NCBI GenBank assembly: GCA_002733915.1 | Contig: NVXN01000002.1 | Span: forward strand, 80,648 to 86,650 | Direction of reading: 5' to 3' | Length of the DNA: 6,003 bases | DNA from: Aequorivita sp. | GTDB taxonomy: Bacteria; Bacteroidota; Bacteroidia; Flavobacteriales; Flavobacteriaceae | Part shown: piece by piece, positions 1 to 6,003 of the stretch | Layout: every line of letters begins with the position of its first letter | Numbering within the stretch: position 1 is the stretch's first letter | Position numbers and translations under genes: made by a program | Notes under the pieces: generated by a model | Told to the model about the DNA's origin: nothing | Databases searched by the model: none | Seen by the model: the letters and a program-made list of their open reading frames with translations, nothing else

Positions 1-1122
1 TCCGCAGAGAATAAGAGAAAGCAGGAAAGGAACGAAGCCCGTCGTTATCATTTTTCCGTTTAATCTTTTTTTGTGAATTCCGTAAAAAATCAGGAAAAGA
101 AATAGTAAAGTAGCCAAAATAAGCATCGGTAAAATCCATGAAAAAGGATAGCTTACCATTTTTACCAAAGGAAGGTTTACATATACATTATCTGTTTCAG
201 ATTTTAAATTTGAAAGGTCTGTATTGGCAAAATAATGGATCAGTGGGAGTAAATAACTTCCTTGATGGGCAAGGCTATTTCGACTTAAATTATTAAAAGT
301 ATCGTTGGCCGTATGATAGTTGAAATGGCTATCAATAAAGGCAAAGAAAAAACTGGGAATGTCTCCATCTTCCCTAAAAATAGTGGAATCGGTATCGTTG
401 GGTAGCATTTTGTAAACGCTGTACATCAATGAAGAGGCCACGGGAAAATCTGGATTCGCTGCTATAAATTCTTTTACCAATTTTGAGTTTCCACCGTTGG
501 TTTCCAAAATCATATTGCTGGGTCCGCTACTGCCCCGCGCCTCAAAGTTGAGAACCAATCCTACATTTTTTGCCCAAGGATGTTCGTTTACAAATAGCTT
601 GGCACCGTCCAGTCCAATTTCCTCCGCATCGGAAAAAAGAATAATAATATCATTTTTGGGTTGTGTTCGGGAAGCCAGATACGCCCGAACGCTTTCCAAA
701 ATAGTAACCAAGCCGCTCCCGGCATCACTGGCGCCAAAAGAAGGGACGAGCGCACTATCGTAGTGTGAAAGCAATAAAAGCGCCTTTCCGTCTTCAGAGC
801 CTTTTATACGGGCAACAATATTTACGGGTTTATTGAGCGTCTTTGACTCCGGATTTACGCTAAACCCTTTTTGAATGTGAGGTTCAAGACCCAATTTACC
901 CAATTCCGAAATTAAAACCCTCCGAACCTCTTCGTGCCCTTCAGAACCTAAATAATGTGGCTTTTTTGAAATTTCTCTTAAAGGATGAAGTGCTCTGTCC
1001 ACAGAAAATTTATCAGCCGGTGCCATATCATCTCCAGTATAGTGCGGTGTCAACACATAAAAGGAATAATAAACCAATGCAACTATTAGCAGAAGCGAAA
1101 GAATGCCACCAAATTTTTTCAT
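1..1122 (-). CDS. M28 family zinc peptidase with membrane-spanning C-terminal part (3' end cut by window edge)
   Basis: The frame is open from an ATG at 1122 to base 1, giving 374 codons with no stop, so the C-terminus lies outside the window. A hydrophobic helix at residues 4-24 looks like a signal anchor. Residues about 40-300 form an M28 aminopeptidase-type domain. The usual two-zinc ligands are all visible: H120 and D122 in SHYDS, D133 in SDAGSG, the E167-E168 pair in DAEE, E194 in LNFEA, and H270 in NYHTAND. The family hydrolyses peptide bonds, usually from the N-terminus. After the domain comes a strong membrane helix (about 327-349), a basic loop (HKKR) and the start of another hydrophobic stretch (about 360-374). 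This suggests the multi-pass type related to eukaryotic ER/vacuolar M28 proteases, with the catalytic domain in the periplasm. The full protein is therefore probably much longer than what is seen. The gene is divergent from the CBS gene across 122 bp, in which I see no convincing promoter. The substrate is unknown. Confidence 0.9.
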   Translation of the reverse strand, partial: MKKFGGILSLLLIVALVYYSFYVLTPHYTGDDMAPADKFSVDRALHPLREISKKPHYLGSEGHEEVRRVLISELGKLGLEPHIQKGFSVNPESKTLNKPVNIVARIKGSEDGKALLLLSHYDSALVPSFGASDAGSGLVTILESVRAYLASRTQPKNDIIILFSDAEEIGLDGAKLFVNEHPWAKNVGLVLNFEARGSSGPSNMILETNGGNSKLVKEFIAANPDFPVASSLMYSVYKMLPNDTDSTIFREDGDIPSFFFAFIDSHFNYHTANDTFNNLSRNSLAHQGSYLLPLIHYFANTDLSNLKSETDNVYVNLPLVKMVSYPFSWILPMLILATLLFLFLIFYGIHKKRLNGKMITTGFVPFLLSLILCG

Positions 1123-1244
1123 GGTTGGAAAGTTTAGGGTGTTAAAAATACGATTTTAATCGGAAGGAATTTTTCTTCGTTATGGATACATTTCTGCGGT
1201 TTGATAAAATTGTTTATTTTAGAAGTTCGCAAAAATTTGATATT

Positions 1245-1706
1245 ATGGGAATTAAAAGTTTTATGGGCAAACGGGCAAAGCCCCAAAAAGGTTCTTCGGA
1301 AAAAATAAAGGTTTCTGACTATATGACGCGCAATCTTACTACTTTTAAACCTGAGCAATCTGTGCTTGAGGTAATTGAAATTCTTCTGAAGAAAAAAATC
1401 TCCGGAGGCCCCGTGGTAAATGATAAAAATGAATTGGTCGGAATAATTTCCGAAGGTGACTGTATGAAACAGCTTAGTGACTGCCGCTATCACAACCACC
1501 CCATGGAAGATGTAAAAGTGGAACAGCACATGATTAAAAAAGTAGATACCATTGATGGCGAAATGAACGTGCTGGATGCTGCCAATAAGTTTTTGGAATC
1601 AAAACACCGACGCTTCCCGATTATTGAAAACGGAAAATTGGTGGGACAGATTAGCCAACGCGATGTACTAACGGCTGCAATGAAATTGAAAGGCCAAACT
1701 TGGTAA
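1245..1706 (+). CDS. Two-CBS-domain protein (putative adenine-nucleotide-sensing regulator)
   Basis: This is a 153-residue soluble protein made almost only of a CBS pair: CBS1 at about residues 22-79 and CBS2 at about 93-149. Each repeat ends in the typical strand-turn-helix: LVGIISEGDCM (D72) and LVGQISQRDVL (D140). The beginning of CBS1 reads KVSDYMTRN. CBS pairs (Bateman modules) generally bind AMP, ATP or S-adenosylmethionine and usually regulate a partner; no effector domain is present here, so it may act as a free-standing sensor. I chose the ATG at 1245 (MGIKSFMG). An in-frame ATG at 1182 would add 21 residues (MDTFLRFDK...) that resemble translated upstream DNA and come before the usual family start. 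The stop at 1704-1706 lies 3 bp before the end of the convergent channel gene. The role is unknown beyond ligand sensing. Confidence 0.88.
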   Translation: MGIKSFMGKRAKPQKGSSEKIKVSDYMTRNLTTFKPEQSVLEVIEILLKKKISGGPVVNDKNELVGIISEGDCMKQLSDCRYHNHPMEDVKVEQHMIKKVDTIDGEMNVLDAANKFLESKHRRFPIIENGKLVGQISQRDVLTAAMKLKGQTW

Positions 1707-1708
1707 CT

Positions 1709-1730
1709 ATTATTTTTCCTTAAAAATAAT
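1709..1730. terminator. AT-only hairpin between convergent genes, possible bidirectional terminator
   Basis: A perfect 9-bp inverted repeat (ATTATTTTT at 1709-1717, AAAAATAAT at 1722-1730) flanks a CCTT/AAGG loop. It starts just after the stop of the CBS gene and covers the last codons and stop of the channel gene. The arms give T-rich ends in both directions, so it could end transcripts from both genes. With no G-C pairs in the stem it would be a weak terminator. Confidence 0.35.
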
Positions 1731-2288
1731 TTCTATCCTTTTATCGGGAATCAACCACATTAGCGCTACTAAAATATACAGTGCTCCCGCAATCCAAATG
1801 CTATAAAACGAAGCTATGATTGCAATTATATAAATTATAGGAGATGCTTTTCCCTTTAAGTCTTTCCCCAAAGCTTTTGCTAAAAGTGAATCTTTTCCTT
1901 GCACAGCTAAAATTCTATTTTGAAGAATAAAATAAGCTATTGCCGCCATCAATAAAACGACCCCATATAATGCCACGGGCAGTTCAGCAAAATGATTTTC
2001 GCCCATCCAGCCAGTAACAAAAGGAATCAGCGAAAGCCAAAACAGCAGATGCAGGTTTGCCCACAAAACTCCTCCACTCACTTTTTTGACCGCATGTAGC
2101 ATATGGTGGTGATTGTTCCAATAAATACCCAAGTAAATAAAACTTAGTACATAACTTAAAAACACGGGGAGTAATGGAGTCAAATCATTCCAATCGGTTC
2201 CGTGGGGCACTTTCAGTTCCAATACCATAATGGTAATTATTATAGCGAGTACACCATCGCTAAATGCTTCCAATCTGTTACTGTTCAT
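1710..2288 (-). CDS. TMEM175/DUF1211 family membrane protein, putative potassium channel
   Basis: This 192-residue, very hydrophobic protein begins with the family signature R-x-x-x-F-S-D (R5, F9, S10, D11) followed by GVLAIIITIMVLEL in the first helix. About six membrane helices can be placed: roughly 8-26, 38-57, 74-95, 103-123, 148-166 and 166-184. Other conserved-looking blocks are YWNNHHHMLH (56-65) and the segment about 78-97 (NLHLLFWLSLIPF then WMGE). Bacterial TMEM175 proteins of this one-repeat size form tetrameric K+ channels in the inner membrane, with the hydrophobic face of helix 1 lining the pore; they lack the classical TVGYG filter, and none is seen here. The ATG at 2288 places the signature at the N-terminus as expected. 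The gene is divergent from ssb and has a matching promoter at 2374-2405. Channel activity in this protein is inferred from the family. Confidence 0.88.
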   Translation of the reverse strand: MNSNRLEAFSDGVLAIIITIMVLELKVPHGTDWNDLTPLLPVFLSYVLSFIYLGIYWNNHHHMLHAVKKVSGGVLWANLHLLFWLSLIPFVTGWMGENHFAELPVALYGVVLLMAAIAYFILQNRILAVQGKDSLLAKALGKDLKGKASPIIYIIAIIASFYSIWIAGALYILVALMWLIPDKRIEIIFKEK

Positions 2289-2373
2289 AAATCAATTTTA
2301 TTAAAATTTCTGTTTGGTAGTTGAAAGTACAAAAATTTAAATGAGAAACCATCATTCATAGATTCTTGATTTA

Positions 2374-2405
2374 CAAAACTATATCCGTTTTCAAACGTTT
2401 ACAAA
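2374..2405 (-). promoter_or_regulatory. Putative Bacteroidetes-type promoter of the TMEM175-like gene
   Basis: On the minus strand, TTTG (2405-2402) is followed after exactly 20 bp by TAGTTTTG (2381-2374). This matches the Bacteroidetes -33 TTTG and -7 TAnnTTTG elements fully and with normal spacing. Transcription would start near 2367, leaving a leader of about 80 bases before the ATG at 2288. The -33 element lies inside the phased AAAC repeat array, so a protein bound there would be placed to affect RNA polymerase. Confidence 0.55.
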
Positions 2406-2430
2406 CAACTATAAACGAAAGTAAACATGT
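2391..2430. repeat. Array of AAAC motifs spaced exactly 10 bp apart, candidate operator
   Basis: AAAC starts at 2393, 2403, 2413 and 2423, four copies at an exact 10-bp period; a weaker fifth (CAAC) falls in register at 2433. Seen from the channel gene's strand these read GTTTA, GTTTA, GTTTG, GTTTG. The left part also forms interlocked palindromes: CGTTT-TC-AAACG (2386-2397), AAACGTTT (2393-2400) and GTTT-AC-AAAC (2397-2406). All copies face the same side of the helix, about one turn apart. The array overlaps the -33 element of the channel promoter and lies about 30-70 bp upstream of the ssb -7 element. A binding site for a multimeric regulator is plausible; the regulator is not identified. 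Confidence 0.45.
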
Positions 2431-2459
2431 AACAACCAACTAAAATTTATAAGCCGATG

Positions 2460-2467
2460 TAAGTTTG
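2460..2467 (+). promoter_or_regulatory. Putative -7 element of the ssb promoter
   Basis: TAAGTTTG matches the Bacteroidetes -7 consensus TAnnTTTG fully and lies 60 bp before the ssb ATG. No TTTG is found about 19-20 bp upstream, so the -33 half is missing or degenerate; this could mean weak or activator-dependent transcription. The predicted leader (about 2474-2527) is AT-rich. It contains a perfect 7-bp inverted repeat around one base (TAAAATT-A-AATTTTA, 2507-2521) just before the start codon and no Shine-Dalgarno sequence. Confidence 0.4.
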
Positions 2468-2527
2468 TCCTGTCGAATAAAAACAACTTCGATAGTATCA
2501 ATTGTTTAAAATTAAATTTTAGAAATT

Positions 2528-2863
2528 ATGAGCACGCTTAGAAACAAAGTACAGTTGATTGGAAACTTGGGAAACGATCCCGAAATTATCAACCTGGACG
2601 GTGGACGCAAACTGGCAAAATTCAGTATTGCCACCAATGAAACCTACAAGAACCAAAAAGGTGAAAAAATCACCGACACCCAATGGCATAATATTGTAGC
2701 CTGGGGAAAGACAGCCGAAATTATTGAAAACTATGTAACCAAGGGAAAAGAAGTTGCCATAGAAGGTAAATTGACCTCACGATCCTATGATGACAAAGAA
2801 GGGGTAAAGCGATATATTACTGAGGTGGTATGTAACGAGCTAGTCATGCTGGGGAGTAAATAA
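2528..2863 (+). CDS. ssb: Single-stranded DNA-binding protein, short form without acidic tail
   Basis: This 111-residue protein consists only of the SSB OB-fold. Typical segments are NKVQLIGNLGNDPE (6-19), KFSIATNE (31-38), TQWHNIVAWGKTAE (51-64) with W53 and W59 as likely base-stacking residues, and GKEVAIEGKLTSRSYDDK (73-90). The family coats single-stranded DNA during replication, recombination and repair. The protein ends right after the last OB strand (NELVMLGSK). The glycine-rich linker and acidic DDDIPF-like tip, which recruit partner proteins in typical bacterial SSBs, are missing. There is a normal stop and a strong terminator right behind, so this looks like a real short form, not a truncation. 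It may be a second, accessory SSB of the genome. recQ follows on the same strand after 73 bp, beyond the terminator. Confidence 0.95.
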   Translation: MSTLRNKVQLIGNLGNDPEIINLDGGRKLAKFSIATNETYKNQKGEKITDTQWHNIVAWGKTAEIIENYVTKGKEVAIEGKLTSRSYDDKEGVKRYITEVVCNELVMLGSK

Positions 2864-2873
2864 ATGACTAGCT
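2838..2873 (+). repeat. 10-bp inverted repeat spanning the ssb stop codon
   Basis: AGCTAGTCAT (2838-2847) and ATGACTAGCT (2864-2873) are perfect inverse copies with a 16-base loop that holds the last ssb codons and the TAA (2861-2863). In RNA this hairpin would stand three bases before the terminator stem that begins at 2877. It is not followed by a T tract. It may protect the 3' end of the ssb mRNA or bind a protein as DNA. Confidence 0.5.
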
Positions 2874-2876
2874 AAC

Positions 2877-2909
2877 AAGCCCCCGCTTTTGGTGGGGGCT
2901 TATTTTTTT
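2877..2909 (+). terminator. Strong rho-independent terminator after ssb
   Basis: The arms AAGCCCCCGC (2877-2886) and GTGGGGGCTT (2892-2901) pair over 10 bp, with one G-U pair, around a TTTTG loop. They are followed after one A by seven T residues (2903-2909). The GC-rich core stands out in an AT-rich region. It lies 13 bases after the ssb stop and should separate ssb from recQ transcription. Confidence 0.92.
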
Positions 2910-2936
2910 AAAGTTTGAATCGTTATTTTTACAAAA

Positions 2937-5024
2937 ATGGAAACAACTACCCAGCAAAGCAAATTCGATTTGCTCAAAACGCATTTCGGCTACGAGCAAT
3001 TTCTTCCAAATCAGGAAGAAATTATAAATAATGTTTTGGGCCGAAAAGACACCATTGCCATTATGCCTACGGGCGGTGGTAAATCATTGTGTTTTCAATT
3101 GCCGGCTTTGGCTTTGGAAGGAACTGCTATTGTTATTTCTCCATTAATTGCTTTGATGAAAGATCAAGTGGATGCCTTAAAAGCAAATGCTATTTCTGCA
3201 GAATTTTTCAATAGTTCCCAACCTTATGAAGAACAGCAGCAGGTTTTAAAAAATCTCCAAAAGGGAGATTTGAAGCTTTTGTATGTGGCACCCGAAAGTC
3301 TGCCGCAGTTAAACTTTATTCTGAATACAATAAAAATCAGTCTTTTTGCCGTTGACGAAGCACACTGCATTTCCAGTTGGGGCCACGATTTTCGGCCAGC
3401 ATATACACAACTGAAAAGCTTAAAAGAACAATTTCCAAATGTGCCGTTGATTGCCTTGACCGCAACAGCAGACCGAGCCACTCGTGAAGATATTGCAACA
3501 CAACTTTCAGTTCCCGAGGCCAAAACATTTATCGCTTCTTTTGATAGACCCAATTTATATTTAGACGTTCGCCCTGGACAAAATCGTAATAAGCAGATTT
3601 TAGATTTTCTGAAAAACCATTCTGATGAAAGCGGAATCATATATTGTTTAAGTAGAAAAAATACAGAAAAACTAGCAGCAATTTTAAAAACCAAAGGTTA
3701 CAAAGCTGAAGCCTATCACGCTGGCTTGACTTCCGAAGAAAGAAATACGGTTCAAGATAATTTTTTGAACGACCGCACGCCAATTATTGTTGCAACAATT
3801 GCTTTTGGGATGGGTATCGACAAAAGTAATGTGCGGTGGGTAATCCACTATAATATGCCCAAAAATATTGATGGCTATTATCAGGAAATTGGCCGGAGCG
3901 GACGTGATGGCCTGCCAGCGCATACCATACTTTTTTACAGTTTTGCCGACGTTATTATGCTCAGAAAATTTGCCGAAGGCTCTGAAACAGAAACCTATCA
4001 ATTGGCAAAATTACAGCGCATGCAACAATACGCCGAAGCCTTGAGTTGCCGAAGAAAGGCCCTGCTCGGCTATTTTGGCGAACACATCACCGAAGATTGC
4101 GGCAATTGCGATATCTGCAAAACGCCACCAAAATATTTTGATGGAACCTTGATTGCCCAAAAAGTCTGTTCCGCCGTGGCGCGATTGCAGGAACAGGAAG
4201 CACTGGGGATGGTTTTGGACGTGCTTCGCGGTTCAAAAAATGCACAGGTTTTTGAAAAAGGCTATCAAAAAATAAAAACATTCGGCGTGGCAAAAGATAT
4301 TGCGTGGCGCGATTTACAGCATTATACAATTCAACTTTTAAACCAAGGAATTCTTGAAATCTATTTTCACGAAAATGGTCGGTTGTTGCTTTCTCCTTCC
4401 GCTAAAAAAGTTTTGTTTGAAGGTAAAAAAGTACGCTTGGCACATATAGTTCAGGATAAAGAAAAGGTTACGGTAGAAAAAGTAAAAAGAAAACGCGCCG
4501 AGCTTTTTGATAAACTCAGAGAATTACGCCTGAAATTGGCAAAGGAACTAAACAAACCCGCGTTTGTGGTTTTTAGCGATGCTACTTTGGAAGATATGGA
4601 ATTCAAAAAACCGAGAACACGCGAGGAATTTGCAGCCATTTCCGGAGTTGGGGAAGCAAAACTTGAGAAATATGCTGACGATTTTCTAAAAGTAATAAAC
4701 CGACATTTGGATACTTCAGAAACTAATTTGCCAACGCACGAGAGAACTTATAAAATGTTTGCAGAAGAAAATCTTTCTCCTTTTGAAATTGCCCAAAAAC
4801 GTGGCCTTTCAGAAGATTCTGTTTATGGGCATTTCATAAAAATGAACGAATTGGGAAATGAAATTAACCTTCAACAATTTATTTCTCCCGAAGAAATTCA
4901 GCAAATTAAAACTGCAGAAATAACCCTTGAAAATCCAGAAGCACTAAAACCATATTTCGAACATTTTGAAGAGAAAATTCCATATTGGAAGATAAAATTA
5001 GGATTGTTTTTAAATAAAACATAG
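2937..5024 (+). CDS. recQ: ATP-dependent DNA helicase RecQ
   Basis: This 695-residue superfamily 2 helicase unwinds DNA 3'-to-5' in recombination and repair. Lobe 1 has the Q-motif region (FLPNQEEII, 22-30), Walker A MPTGGGKS (43-50), DEAH (140-143), the RecQ aromatic loop SSWGHDFRP (146-154) and TAT (175-177). Lobe 2 has YHAGL (260-264), [11 protein letters not shown] (286-296) and [10 protein letters not shown] (316-325) with the arginine-finger motif. The zinc-binding part has four cysteines (C371, C388, C391, C394), followed by a winged-helix region (about 405-500). An HRDC domain follows (about 517-595; [14 protein letters not shown] and [12 protein letters not shown]). The last ~95 residues add a helix-turn-helix-like segment (about 603-650; [20 protein letters not shown]) that E. 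coli RecQ lacks. All key catalytic residues are present. The ATG at 2937 is the natural start, 27 bp after the ssb terminator; no good promoter is visible in that gap. It converges on the deacetylase gene. Confidence 0.97.
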   Translation: METTTQQSKFDLLKTHFGYEQFLPNQEEIINNVLGRKDTIAIMPTGGGKSLCFQLPALALEGTAIVISPLIALMKDQVDALKANAISAEFFNSSQPYEEQQQVLKNLQKGDLKLLYVAPESLPQLNFILNTIKISLFAVDEAHCISSWGHDFRPAYTQLKSLKEQFPNVPLIALTATADRATREDIATQLSVPEAKTFIASFDRPNLYLDVRPGQNRNKQILDFLKNHSDESGIIYCLSRKNTEKLAAILKTKGYKAEAYHAGLTSEERNTVQDNFLNDRTPIIVATIAFGMGIDKSNVRWVIHYNMPKNIDGYYQEIGRSGRDGLPAHTILFYSFADVIMLRKFAEGSETETYQLAKLQRMQQYAEALSCRRKALLGYFGEHITEDCGNCDICKTPPKYFDGTLIAQKVCSAVARLQEQEALGMVLDVLRGSKNAQVFEKGYQKIKTFGVAKDIAWRDLQHYTIQLLNQGILEIYFHENGRLLLSPSAKKVLFEGKKVRLAHIVQDKEKVTVEKVKRKRAELFDKLRELRLKLAKELNKPAFVVFSDATLEDMEFKKPRTREEFAAISGVGEAKLEKYADDFLKVINRHLDTSETNLPTHERTYKMFAEENLSPFEIAQKRGLSEDSVYGHFIKMNELGNEINLQQFISPEEIQQIKTAEITLENPEALKPYFEHFEEKIPYWKIKLGLFLNKT

Positions 5025-5031
5025 AAAAAAA

Positions 5032-5934
5032 TTAAAAGAAAATTTTCTGCGCCAACCGAAACGTATTCGCATGCGCCTCGATAATCAATTTAATTTCTGG
5101 CGAATAACCGCCGCCCATACTCACTTCAACCGGAATATTTAAATCTTTACAGGTTTGTAGCACAAACCGGTCACGCTCTTTGCAACCTTCAATAGTACAA
5201 TTTAGCCTTCCCAATTTATCGGTTTTCAAAATATCGACCCCGCTTAAATAAAAGATGAAATCGGGTTTTTGTTCGTCAATCAATTTTGGTAAAGTTTCCT
5301 TTAATATTTCAAGATAAATTTCATCGCCACTTCCATGGGGAACGGCGATATCCAAATCACTTTTTTCTTTTTTGAAGGGATAATTGCCCGCGCCGTGCAT
5401 TGAAAAAGTAAAAACGGAATCGTCATTTTCAAAAATCTTTGCGGTGCCGTTGCCTTGGTGCACATCCAAATCCACTATCAAAATATTCTGGGCGAATCCA
5501 TTTCCCAAAAGATATTTTGAAGCAATCGCCTGATCATTGAACAAGCAAAATCCCTCGCCGTGATCGGCATAGGCGTGGTGGGTGCCGCCGGCAATGTTCA
5601 TGCCGATTCCATATTTTAGAGCATATTCGCAGCAATCAATAGTTCCCTGTGAAATAACCCGCCCTCTCTTCACCAGTGTTTCTGAAAGCGGAAAACCTAT
5701 TTTTCGGGCCGCGCTCTTTTCAATTGTAAGATTTTTTAGGCTTTCAAAATATGTTTTTGTGTGCACTGCAAGTATATTTTCTTCGGTAAGAATTCCCGGC
5801 TCGAAAAAATTGTCGGCCGTGCAGGTTCCTTCGTGCAATAACTGTTGCGGCAGGAGCTCGTATTTTTCCATCGGAAACCGGTGGCCGGGTGGCAATTGGT
5901 ATTTGTAGATTGGATGAAAGGCTATTTTAAGCAT
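5032..5934 (-). CDS. Histone deacetylase superfamily protein, class IV (HDAC11)-like
   Basis: This 300-residue protein is a single arginase-fold deacetylase domain, the usual size for short bacterial members. Catalytic features are intact: the tandem histidines H119-H120 in GGTHHA, zinc ligands D157 and H159 in DLDVHQGNGT, the third ligand D234 in YLSGVDILKTDKLGRL, and the transition-state tyrosine Y277 in GGGYS. The blocks HHAYADHGEGFC and VDILKTDKLG resemble HDAC11 more than AcuC or acetylpolyamine amidohydrolases. The family removes acetyl or longer acyl groups from lysines or small amines, and mammalian HDAC11 prefers long fatty acyl groups. The true substrate here is unknown. There is no signal peptide, so it is cytoplasmic. 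The ATG at 5934 overlaps the end of the upstream S1-domain gene by 8 bp (ATGCTTAA), which implies co-transcription and translational coupling. Seven bp separate its stop from that of recQ; no clear terminator is seen between them. Confidence 0.92.
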   Translation of the reverse strand: MLKIAFHPIYKYQLPPGHRFPMEKYELLPQQLLHEGTCTADNFFEPGILTEENILAVHTKTYFESLKNLTIEKSAARKIGFPLSETLVKRGRVISQGTIDCCEYALKYGIGMNIAGGTHHAYADHGEGFCLFNDQAIASKYLLGNGFAQNILIVDLDVHQGNGTAKIFENDDSVFTFSMHGAGNYPFKKEKSDLDIAVPHGSGDEIYLEILKETLPKLIDEQKPDFIFYLSGVDILKTDKLGRLNCTIEGCKERDRFVLQTCKDLNIPVEVSMGGGYSPEIKLIIEAHANTFRLAQKIFF

Positions 5935-6003
5935 TCAAATGGTGAAGTTTCAGTTGAATCCGTTTTCGCTCTACATCAACGTCCAGCACCTTTACCACGA
6001 TTT
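5927..6003 (-). CDS. C-terminal end of an S1-domain protein, probably transcription accessory protein Tex (partial)
   Basis: The 24 complete codons from 6001 to 5930, followed by TAA (5929-5927), encode IVVKVLDVDVERKRIQLKL plus a five-residue tail. This is the last strand pair of an S1 RNA-binding OB-fold (the pattern V-x-V-L-x-V-D-x-x-R-K-R-I-x-L). An S1 domain at the extreme C-terminus with the sequence DVxRKRIQL is typical of Tex, a nucleic-acid-binding protein linked to transcription. Other S1-domain proteins cannot be excluded from so few residues. The other two forward frames of this stretch on the minus strand contain stops. The stop overlaps the start of the deacetylase gene, so the two form an operon. 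Confidence 0.62.
   Translation of the reverse strand, partial: IVVKVLDVDVERKRIQLKLHHLNA

Noticed and set aside
497..763. Plus-strand open frame of 88 codons, and others at 957-1145 and 5582-5908
   Set aside because: They lie opposite the M28 peptidase and deacetylase genes, whose catalytic motifs fix the coding strand.
1142..1159. TTAAAA/TTTTAA inverted repeat between the M28 and CBS genes
   Set aside because: Six A/T pairs only, and not linked to a recognisable promoter.
1182..1244. N-terminal extension of the CBS protein from the ATG at 1182
   Set aside because: The 21 added residues do not look like part of a CBS protein, and MGIKSF at 1245 is the more natural start; the stretch more likely holds the promoter and leader.
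2473..2492. Short inverted repeat TCGAA/TTCGA in the ssb leader
   Set aside because: Only 5 bp with a 10-base loop; expected by chance at this length.
2888..2917. Possible recQ promoter with TTTG (2888-2891) in the terminator loop and AAAGTTTG (2910-2917) after 18 bp
   Set aside because: The -7 element has a mismatch in the key TA position and the -33 would lie in the terminator stem-loop, so the match is probably chance in AT-rich DNA.
3224..4001. Open frames on the minus strand within recQ
   Set aside because: They are opposite an intact, fully recognisable helicase gene, have no family-like motifs, and are cysteine- and serine-rich shadows.
5037..5048. Perfect palindrome AGAAAATTTTCT near the recQ/deacetylase junction
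   Set aside because: It has no loop, lies inside the end of the deacetylase gene, and such AT palindromes are common here; not called a terminator.

Overview
The window looks like ordinary chromosomal DNA from a member of the Bacteroidetes, most likely Flavobacteriaceae. It is AT-rich and its start codons lack clear Shine-Dalgarno sequences. Two upstream regions carry the Bacteroidetes-type -7 element TAnnTTTG. The protein set (multi-pass M28 peptidase, short two-CBS protein, tail-less SSB, RecQ with an extra C-terminal helix-turn-helix, class IV-like histone deacetylase) fits that group. This placement is my reading of the sequence, not a database result.

Layout. 1-1122 (-) is the N-terminal part of a membrane-anchored M28 zinc peptidase that runs off the left edge. 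A 122-bp gap separates it from a divergent two-CBS-domain protein (1245-1706, +). That gene converges, with a 3-bp gap, on a TMEM175/DUF1211-type six-helix channel (1710-2288, -). A 239-bp divergent region (2289-2527) holds a good promoter for the channel gene, a -7 element for ssb and an array of AAAC motifs spaced exactly 10 bp apart. Next come a short ssb (2528-2863, +), a strong rho-independent terminator, and recQ (2937-5024, +). recQ converges, with a 7-bp gap, on a histone deacetylase-family gene (5032-5934, -). The start of that gene overlaps by 8 bp the end of an S1-domain protein, probably Tex, which enters from the right edge (5927-6003, -).

Functional links. ssb and recQ both act on single-stranded or unwinding DNA and lie in tandem, but a terminator separates them, so they are probably separate transcription units. 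The deacetylase and the putative tex gene overlap and are likely co-transcribed and translationally coupled. The CBS protein and the channel gene are convergent neighbours with no shown functional link.

I found no rRNA, tRNA, CRISPR array, insertion sequence or prophage. No clearly novel multi-gene system is visible. The signals most worth a second look are the 10-bp-phased repeat over the channel promoter, the tandem hairpins at the ssb end, and the overlap of a deacetylase gene with a Tex-like gene.
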